Source: Actinomycetota bacterium (lineage in GTDB: Bacteria; Actinomycetota; Thermoleophilia; Gaiellales; Gaiellaceae). From it: 5,782 bases of DNA. The stretch spans positions 1-5,782 of the forward strand of contig PLDP01000117.1 of the NCBI GenBank assembly GCA_003136795.1. The letters run 5' to 3'. The notes under the pieces were generated by a model. That model had not been told where the DNA came from and made no database searches. It worked only from the letters and a program-made list of their open reading frames with translations. Shown here one piece after another: positions 1 through 4,994 of the stretch. Position numbers and translations under genes: made by a program. Positions within the stretch are counted from its first letter, which is position 1, and each line of letters begins with the position of its first letter.

Positions 1-1
1 C

Positions 2-64
2 GTCGAGCCGACACCGGTCGAGGCGCCGTCAGCCGAGCCCTCGGCCCAACTCGGCCTCTTCTGA
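2..64 (+). CDS. 3' end of an unidentified gene with a C-terminal clamp-binding-like tail
   Basis: Only the last 20 codons and a TGA stop (62-64) are present. The reading frame beginning at base 2 gives a Pro/Ala/Glu-rich, disordered-looking stretch (VEPTPVEAPSAEPSA) that ends in QLGLF. The pentapeptide matches the known bacterial beta-sliding-clamp-binding consensus QL[S/D]LF, and its place at the extreme C-terminus after a flexible linker is typical of MutS, DNA polymerase IV (DinB) and related repair proteins. MutS or a Y-family polymerase is therefore the best guess, but 20 residues cannot identify the gene. That this frame is coding is inferred from the amino-acid composition, the motif, the + orientation of all neighbours and the tight 46-bp gap to tsaE. 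The other two forward frames give less protein-like, Arg-rich or mixed sequence. Confidence 0.55.
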   Translation, partial: VEPTPVEAPSAEPSAQLGLF

Positions 65-71
65 TCGAAGA

Positions 72-100
72 GGTGTCTGACACCCTTGGTGTCAGACACC
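72..100. repeat. Nested palindrome: perfect 13-bp inverted repeat with 3-nt loop
   Basis: GGTGTCTGACACC (72-84) and GGTGTCAGACACC (88-100) are exact reverse complements separated by CTT. Each arm is itself a 6+1+6 palindrome (GGTGTC, one base, GACACC), so the 29 bp hold four copies of the same hexamer in alternating orientation. As RNA it could form one 13-bp hairpin or two small adjacent ones. It begins 7 bp after the stop of the upstream gene and ends 10 bp before the preferred GTG start of tsaE (1 bp before an alternative TTG), filling most of the gap. There is no T-tract, so it is not a classical intrinsic terminator. It could be a REP-type extragenic palindrome, a protein-binding operator or an RNA processing/attenuation element. 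The inverted repeat is certain; its role is not. Confidence 0.9.
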
Positions 101-110
101 ATTGGGACCA

Positions 111-530
111 GTGCAGACCGTCACGAGCTCACCCGAGGCGACCGAGGCGCTTGCCGCCGGGCTGGCCGAGCATTTGTCGGCTGGTGACGTCGTCGCCGTC
201 TCCGGCGAGCTCGGCGCCGGGAAGACGACCTTCGTGCGCGGGGCCGCTCGCGCGCTCGGCGTCACCGGGCCGGTCTCCAGCCCGACCTTCACGATCGGCC
301 ACCGCTACGAGGCGCCCGTGCCCGTCGCCCACCTCGATCTGTACCGCATTGCCGGTCTCGATCCCGAGGAGTGGGGCGACCTCGAGCCCTACTTCGACGG
401 GACGATCGCCTTCGTCGAATGGCCGGAGCACGGGGGCGATTGGCTCCCAGCGGCCCGCGCCGTCGTTACCCTCAAGCACGTTGACGAGTCGCACCGGAGC
501 GTGAGGATCGACTGTGATCCTGGCCTTTGA
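111..530 (+). CDS. tsaE: tRNA t6A biosynthesis ATPase TsaE
   Basis: TsaE is the cytoplasmic P-loop ATPase that drives turnover of the TsaB-TsaD complex making N6-threonylcarbamoyladenosine at position 37 of ANN-reading tRNAs. The 139-residue product has the whole family pattern: Walker A GELGAGKTT (residues 32-40; Lys38 and Thr39 for phosphate and Mg), SSPTFTIGHRYE (56-67), HLDLYR with Asp76 (74-79), and the late FVEWPE (101-106) with the characteristic Glu-Trp. Length is normal for the family. Start: GTG at 111 gives MQTVTSSPEAT, the usual N-terminus; a weak GGGA lies at 104-107, rather close. TTG at 102 would add three residues but has no ribosome site, since a palindrome ends one base before it. 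The gene overlaps tsaB by 17 bp and heads the t6A cluster. Identification is secure; the start is not. Confidence 0.95.
   Translation: MQTVTSSPEATEALAAGLAEHLSAGDVVAVSGELGAGKTTFVRGAARALGVTGPVSSPTFTIGHRYEAPVPVAHLDLYRIAGLDPEEWGDLEPYFDGTIAFVEWPEHGGDWLPAARAVVTLKHVDESHRSVRIDCDPGL
503..507 (+). promoter_or_regulatory. Ribosome binding site of tsaB
   Basis: GAGGA at 503-507 sits 6 nt before the GTG at 514, inside the end of tsaE. It is one of the clearest Shine-Dalgarno sequences in the window and fixes the tsaB start. It implies that ribosomes finishing tsaE can restart directly on tsaB. Confidence 0.7.
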
Positions 531-1062
531 CACCGCGACGGCGTTCGGGGCCGTCTGCGCGGTGCCCCCGGAGCGCCGGGGCCACGCTGCGCGCGCCGGC
601 GACCTGCTCGTTGCGGTCGACGGCCTGGTCGACGACCCGGCTGCGATCGAGGGGATCGTCGTCGGCTGCGGGCCGGGCAGCTTCACGAGCATCCGCATCG
701 GCCTCGCGATGGCGCGCACACTCGCGTTCGCGCTCGGCGTGCCGGTCGCCGGTGCGTCGACCCTCGACGCGTTCGCGGGTGGGACGCCGGTGCTCGACGC
801 GCGCCGCGGCGAGGTGTTCACCACCGGCCCGCGGGTCTGCAAGCCGGAGGAGCTCGACGTCGCGGGGCAGACGCTCGTCGGAGACGGAGCGATCCGCTAC
901 CGCGCCCTCTTCGAGGAGCGCGGGGCAACGATCCCGCCGGACGCGGACGACGCGCACGTGCCCGACCCGCTCCTGCTCGTCGAGCGTGCGGGCGCATTCG
1001 GCCCTGCAGAGCTGGTCGAGCCGCTCTATGTCCGCGACCCCGACGCGAAGCCACAGCCGTGA
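514..1062 (+). CDS. tsaB: tRNA t6A biosynthesis protein TsaB (compact form)
   Basis: TsaB is the catalytically inactive ASKHA-fold paralogue of TsaD; it dimerises with TsaD and recruits TsaE in the t6A machinery. Diagnostic features are the N-terminal nucleotide-fold strand MILAFDTATAFGAV (1-14), GPGSFTSIRIGLAMARTLA (53-71), the GVPVAGASTLDA strand (75-86), PVLDARRGEVF (92-102) and the C-terminal VEPLYVRDPDAK (168-179). At 182 residues it is clearly shorter than E. coli TsaB (231). The DTAT-to-GPGSF interval is about 15 residues shorter, and the segment after RRGEVF is also cut down. The usual GPGSFTG reads GPGSFTS here. The start at GTG 514 is supported by GAGGA 6 nt upstream and by the N-terminal motif beginning immediately. 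It overlaps tsaE by 17 bp and rimI by 4 bp, so coupled translation of complex subunits is likely. Confidence 0.93.
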   Translation: MILAFDTATAFGAVCAVPPERRGHAARAGDLLVAVDGLVDDPAAIEGIVVGCGPGSFTSIRIGLAMARTLAFALGVPVAGASTLDAFAGGTPVLDARRGEVFTTGPRVCKPEELDVAGQTLVGDGAIRYRALFEERGATIPPDADDAHVPDPLLLVERAGAFGPAELVEPLYVRDPDAKPQP

Positions 1063-1517
1063 CCGCAGTCGCGCTCGAGATCCGCACGCTCGACCTCGTC
1101 GACCTGACGGCGATCGAGAGCATCGAGCAGCGTGCCTACCCGACGCCCTGGTCGCGCTCGATGTTCGCGTCGGAGCTCGCGAAGCCCACGTCGATCTGCC
1201 TCGGAGCGTTCGACGGCAGCGATCTCGTCGGCTACGTGGTCAACTCTCGCTACGTCGATGCGTGGCACGTGATGAACGTCGCCGTGCATCCCGAGCACCA
1301 GCGCCGCGGCGTCGCGACTGCGCTGCTCGAGCGGCTGTTCGAGCTGACGCGCAACGACGAGCGTCGCGGCTACACGCTGGAAGTGCGCATCTCGAACGAA
1401 GACGCGATTCGCCTGTACGAGAAGCTCGGCTTCGAACCGCGGGGCGTCCGGCGTGGCTACTACACGGACAACCGGGAAGACGCGCTCATTATGTGGAGGG
1501 ATGCACGGCAACAGTGA
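1059..1517 (+). CDS. rimI: Ribosomal protein S18-alanine N-acetyltransferase RimI (GNAT family)
   Basis: This is a 152-residue GNAT acetyltransferase. RimI transfers acetyl from acetyl-CoA to the N-terminal alanine of ribosomal protein S18; in actinobacteria RimI-type enzymes may act on other N-termini too. Visible motifs are the N-terminal AIESIEQRAYPTPWS (18-32), a RimI signature; the core strand and acetyl-CoA loop VMNVAVHPEHQRRGVATALL (71-90) with QRRGVA as the pyrophosphate-binding loop; LEVRISNEDAIRLYEKLGF (107-125), with Glu108 and Tyr120 corresponding to the general base and acid of characterised RimI; and RRGYYTDNREDALIMW (131-146). The length is close to that of E. coli RimI. The GTG start lies in a GTGA overlap with the tsaB stop, and no strong ribosome site precedes it, so re-initiation is likely. 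Its place between tsaB and tsaD is a common bacterial arrangement. Substrate is inferred from family and context. Confidence 0.92.
   Translation: MTAVALEIRTLDLVDLTAIESIEQRAYPTPWSRSMFASELAKPTSICLGAFDGSDLVGYVVNSRYVDAWHVMNVAVHPEHQRRGVATALLERLFELTRNDERRGYTLEVRISNEDAIRLYEKLGFEPRGVRRGYYTDNREDALIMWRDARQQ
1495..1500 (+). promoter_or_regulatory. Possible ribosome binding site of tsaD
   Basis: GGAGGG at 1495-1500, within the end of rimI, is a strong anti-Shine-Dalgarno match, but it lies 13 nt before the GTG at 1514, longer than ideal. An alternative in-frame GTG at 1493 would precede it and have no site of its own. The site therefore favours 1514, helped by the 4-bp stop/start overlap. Confidence 0.45.
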
Positions 1518-2449
1518 TCCTCGGGATCGAGACGTCGTGTGACGAGACCGCCGCGGCGCTCGTCACGGCGGACGGTGAGATCGTCACGACGGTCGTTGCG
1601 TCGCAGGACGAATTGCATGCGCGCTTCGGTGGGGTCGTGCCCGAGGTCGCGAGCCGCAGGCATCTCGAGCTGATCGTGCCGGTGATCGAGGAGGCGCTCG
1701 GCGAGGCGGAAATCGACGCCGTCGCCGTCACCTCGCATCCGGGCCTGATCGGCGCGCTCCTGGTCGGCGTCTCCGCGGCCAAGGCGCTCGCCTGGGCGCG
1801 GCGGCTGCCGCTCGTCCCCGTCAACCATCTGCACGGCCACGTCGCGTCGCTCTACCTGAGACCGCTCGATCTCGAGCCACCGTTCACCTGCCTGCTCGCG
1901 AGCGGCGGTCACACGATGCTCGTCGACGTGCAGGAACGCGGCGGTTTCCGTGTGCTCGGGACAACGCTCGACGACGCGGCGGGCGAGGCCTTCGACAAGG
2001 GGGCCCGGCTGCTCGGGCTCGGCTATCCGGGCGGCAAGGAGATCGACGCGCTTGCGAAGCAGGGCGATCCGGCCGCGTACGACTTCCCGGTCGCGCGCGT
2101 GCCGGGGCTCGACTTCTCGTTCTCCGGGCTGAAGACCGCGCTCCTTTACAAGGTGCGCGACCTCCCGGCGGCGGAGCTCGAGGCGCGGAAGGCCGACCTC
2201 GCCGCGAGCTACCAGCATGCGATCGTCCGGGCGCTCGTCGAGCGGATCGAAGCGACGGGGGCCGAGCGGGTGGCCGTCGTCGGCGGGGTCGCTGCGAACT
2301 CGGAGCTGCGCGCAGCGCTGCCCGGCGCGGCGCTCGCTCCGCTGCCGCTCTGCACGGACAACGCGGCGATGATCGCCTCGGCGGCCCGCTACGCCGAGCC
2401 TGTCCCGTATCCCGACTACCTTTCGCTCGATGCGCGTCCCACGGCGTAG
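1514..2449 (+). CDS. tsaD: tRNA N6-adenosine threonylcarbamoyltransferase TsaD
   Basis: TsaD is the catalytic subunit that moves the threonylcarbamoyl group from threonylcarbamoyl-AMP to tRNA A37, working with TsaB and TsaE. The 311-residue product shows the family motifs in order: ILGIETSCDETAAAL (2-16), FGGVVPEVASRRHLELI (38-54), PVNHLHGHVAS (102-112) with metal ligands His105 and His109, LLASGGHTML (127-136), LDDAAGEAFDKGARLLGLGYPGG (from 152), FSFSGLKTALL (201-211), VVGGVAANSELR (255-266) and CTDNAAMIASAA (280-291) with metal ligand Asp282. It is somewhat shorter than E. coli TsaD (about 337). One oddity is that the loop normally reading GPGL-x-GALLVG reads HPGLIGALLVG here (His75). The GTG start in a GTGA overlap with the rimI stop puts MILGIETSCDET exactly at the N-terminus; an in-frame GTG at 1493 would add seven residues. 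The 3' end overlaps the downstream protease by 20 bp. Confidence 0.96.
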   Translation: MILGIETSCDETAAALVTADGEIVTTVVASQDELHARFGGVVPEVASRRHLELIVPVIEEALGEAEIDAVAVTSHPGLIGALLVGVSAAKALAWARRLPLVPVNHLHGHVASLYLRPLDLEPPFTCLLASGGHTMLVDVQERGGFRVLGTTLDDAAGEAFDKGARLLGLGYPGGKEIDALAKQGDPAAYDFPVARVPGLDFSFSGLKTALLYKVRDLPAAELEARKADLAASYQHAIVRALVERIEATGAERVAVVGGVAANSELRAALPGAALAPLPLCTDNAAMIASAARYAEPVPYPDYLSLDARPTA

Positions 2450-4982
2450 CGCCGCTCTGCTCGGGGTCGCGGCCCTGACGATCGTGCTCGTGGCGACCGT
2501 CGTCGCCCGCGGGCGCGACGCGACGGTCAAGACCGAGGCGGTCAGCTGGCTGGGGCTGGTCGGCGAGCCTCGGGCCGCGACGCTCGCAGACCAGCGATCG
2601 ATCGTGCTGCTCAAGACGCCGTCCGTCGCACAACGGATCGCGCTCGTGCGCTACGCGACCGAGTCGCAGGAGCGCTCGTGGACGTCGCAGGCGTTCGCCG
2701 CCCAGCAGCAGGTGCTGACCAAGCTCGCGTCGCTCGGTGTCACGGTGCGCCCGGACTTCAGCTACGCGCGTGTCGTCGACGGCTTCGCGGCTGCGCTCGA
2801 TCCGCGGGCCGTGGCGCTGCTCGGGCAGATGCCCGAGGTCGAGGGCGTCTTCCCGGTGCGGGCCGCGTTCCCCGCATCGATCTCGGAGACGCTGCTCGCT
2901 TCGAAGGCGTTCGGGCCCGCGAGCGGCCACCGTCCAGACGCCGAGTTGCCGGGCTTCGACGGCCGGGGCGTCACGATCGCGCTCCTCGACACCGGTGTCG
3001 ACGAGTCGCACCCGTACCTGCGCGGAAAGCTGCTGCCGGGGATCGACATCGTCGACCACGGCGCGGACGCGTCGGCGCGCTCGGATCCCCAGGACCCGTC
3101 CCAGGTCGAGCGGCACGGGACGGAGCTCGCCGGCATCCTCGTCGGCTCGGGCGGCCCGGGCGGGCTGCACGGTGTCGCGCCGGGGGCGACGATCCTCCCG
3201 ATTCGCGTTGCCGGCTGGCAGGCGGGCGCCAACGGGAACGACATCGTCTTCGGCCGTACCGACCAGGTGATCGCCGGGCTCGAGCGGGCGGTCGACCCGA
3301 ACGGCGACGGCGACACGCACGACGCCGTGCGCGTGGCGTTGCTCGGCGTCGCGGAGCCCTACGCGGCGTTCACCGACGGTCCCGAAGCGCAGGCCGTGCA
3401 GGGCGCACTCGATCTGAACACGCTCGTCGTTACGCCGGCCGGCAACGACGGCGTCGCCGGGCCTGCGTTCGGATCGATCGCTGGCCCGGCCGGCGCGCCG
3501 GGCGCGCTCGCGGTCGGCGCGACCGACTCGCGCACCGACCTCCCGGTCGTTCGCGTCGTCCTGCGGCGCGGCCTCGACGTGATCCTCGACCAGAAGCTTC
3601 CGCTGCTCGGTGCGGTCGCACCGGCGCACGCGCTGATCCTGCGGGTCACCACGCCGCGGACGACCAGGGGCCTCGCCGGCTCGCAGAGCGCCGACTACTT
3701 CAACGCCAAGGGCTACAGCCTCGTCGCTGGGCGGGCGGTCGTCGTGCCGGTCGGTGCCGATCCGCAGGCCGCCGCAGTCGCCGCGTCGCGCGCAGGCGCG
3801 GCTGCGGTCGTGCTCTACGGCGCGCCGCTGCCGCCCGGCTCGCTGCGCGTTGTCGAGGACGAGACCGCACCTGTCGTCGTCGTGCCGACGTCCGCGGCGG
3901 TCGAGCTCCTGGCAGCCCAGCGCGCCGGGCTCGACGTGGGAATCGCGATCGGCGCTCCTCACGCCGACGCGAATCGCGCGCGCGGCCAGGTCGCGAGCTT
4001 CTCGTCGCAAGGCCTCGCGTTCGACAGCGGGATCAAGCCGAACGTCGTCGCCCCCGGCATCGCCCTGGCCACCGCCGAGCCGGGCGCAGCCACCGACGGG
4101 TCGCCGCTCTACGGCACGGTGAACGGCACGAGCGCCGCCGCCGCGACCGTCGCCGGCGCCGCCGCGCTGCTCGCGCAGATGCGGCCGAGCCTCGACGGCC
4201 CGTCGCTCGACAGCCTGCTCGTCGGCTACGCGCAGCAAGGCGGCGCGCCTGCGACCTCGGCGGGCGCCGGCAGCTTCCGGCTCGGCGCGTCGGCGGTCGG
4301 CGAGGTTGCGGCGCAGCCGACGACCCTCGGCTTCGGGATCTGGCAGGGCGCCCGCTGGCACGCGACGCGCACGTTCGTTGTCCGCAATGTCTCGACGCGG
4401 CGCTTGCAGCTGTCGATCAGCGCGGTCGCGGGCGGCGAGTCGGAGGCCCTCAAGTTCACGGTCGTCCCCAACCAGCTCGTGCTGCGCGTCGGGCGCGCCG
4501 CGCGCGTGCAGGTGACGGTGCGCGCTCCCGTCGCGCCCGATGCACGCATCGTCACCGGAGTCATCCAGATCTCGCCCTCGGGGAGCGAGCCCCTCCACGT
4601 TCCGTGGGCGCTCGATTTCGAACGCGTGCCCGACACGCTCCTCGGCCGCGTTGCGATCGACCGCGCGTCGTTTACGGCATCCGACACGAACCCGGCCATC
4701 CTCAGCGTGCAGGCGGGGAACGTCGCCCACGACGGCGGCGTGCAGATCCAGGCGGTCTCGCGGCTCGACATCCTGCTCTACTCGGCGGCCGGCCGGTATC
4801 TCGGCGTCATGGCTCGCCTGCGCGATCTGCTGCCCGGCTCGTACAGCTTCGGCATCACCGGCCGCGGGCCGACGAGCGCGCGGCTACCTCCGGGCTCCTA
4901 CGAGCTGCGCCTCGCCGCCTGGCCGACCCTGCCGTTGCAGGCAAAACCGAGCAGGGCGCAGGTCTCCTTCAGAGTGGAGTAG
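2430..4982 (+). CDS. Secreted or membrane-anchored S8 (subtilisin-like) serine protease with PA insert
   Basis: This is an 850-residue subtilase. Domains in order: Arg-containing N-terminus and hydrophobic segment (residues 8-26), a signal peptide or membrane anchor; inhibitor-I9-like propeptide (about 56-147); S8 catalytic domain from about 175 with Asp187 (ALLDTGVDESHPYL), His229 (RHGTELAG), oxyanion Asn339 (TPAGNDG) and Ser568 (NGTSAAAATVAG); a protease-associated-like insert (about 420-505, GRAVVVPVGADPQAA and AGAAAVVLYGA) between Asn and Ser; then beta-rich tails, an Fn3-like region (about 630-728) and a final FlgD-Ig-like region ending in LPPGSYELRLAAW (819-831). DPNGDGDTHDAV (289-300) looks like a calcium-type Asp/Asn loop. 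The catalytic set is complete, but HGTHVAG is HGTELAG and GTSMAAPHVAG is GTSAAAATVAG, so activity is likely but unproven. ATG 2430 lies inside tsaD with no visible ribosome site; coupling to tsaD is inferred. Substrate is unknown; export suggests an extracytoplasmic role. Confidence 0.9.
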   Translation: MRVPRRSAALLGVAALTIVLVATVVARGRDATVKTEAVSWLGLVGEPRAATLADQRSIVLLKTPSVAQRIALVRYATESQERSWTSQAFAAQQQVLTKLASLGVTVRPDFSYARVVDGFAAALDPRAVALLGQMPEVEGVFPVRAAFPASISETLLASKAFGPASGHRPDAELPGFDGRGVTIALLDTGVDESHPYLRGKLLPGIDIVDHGADASARSDPQDPSQVERHGTELAGILVGSGGPGGLHGVAPGATILPIRVAGWQAGANGNDIVFGRTDQVIAGLERAVDPNGDGDTHDAVRVALLGVAEPYAAFTDGPEAQAVQGALDLNTLVVTPAGNDGVAGPAFGSIAGPAGAPGALAVGATDSRTDLPVVRVVLRRGLDVILDQKLPLLGAVAPAHALILRVTTPRTTRGLAGSQSADYFNAKGYSLVAGRAVVVPVGADPQAAAVAASRAGAAAVVLYGAPLPPGSLRVVEDETAPVVVVPTSAAVELLAAQRAGLDVGIAIGAPHADANRARGQVASFSSQGLAFDSGIKPNVVAPGIALATAEPGAATDGSPLYGTVNGTSAAAATVAGAAALLAQMRPSLDGPSLDSLLVGYAQQGGAPATSAGAGSFRLGASAVGEVAAQPTTLGFGIWQGARWHATRTFVVRNVSTRRLQLSISAVAGGESEALKFTVVPNQLVLRVGRAARVQVTVRAPVAPDARIVTGVIQISPSGSEPLHVPWALDFERVPDTLLGRVAIDRASFTASDTNPAILSVQAGNVAHDGGVQIQAVSRLDILLYSAAGRYLGVMARLRDLLPGSYSFGITGRGPTSARLPPGSYELRLAAWPTLPLQAKPSRAQVSFRVE

Positions 4983-4994
4983 GCTGAGTACTCG

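Noticed and set aside
72..100. Reading the palindrome as an intrinsic terminator
   Set aside because: The hairpin would be strong, but no T-run follows (the next bases are ATTGGGACC), and it lies immediately before a gene in the same direction.
65..110. Promoter for the t6A cluster in the gap upstream of tsaE
   Set aside because: No convincing -10/-35 pair is visible in 46 bp mostly occupied by the palindrome; the promoter may lie further upstream, outside the window.
527..1513. Long open extension of the tsaD frame upstream through tsaB and rimI, which would give a 640-residue protein
   Set aside because: The upstream part is Arg/Ser-rich nonsense out of frame with tsaB and rimI, both of which are clear genes. 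TsaD homology begins exactly at the GTG at 1514.
1460..2614. 384-codon minus-strand open frame opposite tsaD
   Set aside because: It is antisense to tsaD and has the Arg/Glu-rich composition of a shadow frame; no domain was recognised.
4125..4175. GCC/GCG-rich low-complexity tract as a DNA repeat
   Set aside because: It encodes the Ala-rich helix that follows the catalytic Ser in subtilases, so protein constraint plus GC bias explains it.
1884..4730. A 948-codon open frame on the minus strand opposite tsaD and the protease
   Set aside because: It is antisense to two genes with unmistakable motifs. Its product is Arg/Ala/Asp-rich and low in complexity with no recognisable domain, as expected from the GC-rich codon bias of the + strand genes.
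2678..4987. 769-codon open frame on the + strand within the protease
   Set aside because: It is a shifted-frame shadow, extremely Arg-rich, with no motifs; the protease frame carries the whole catalytic set.
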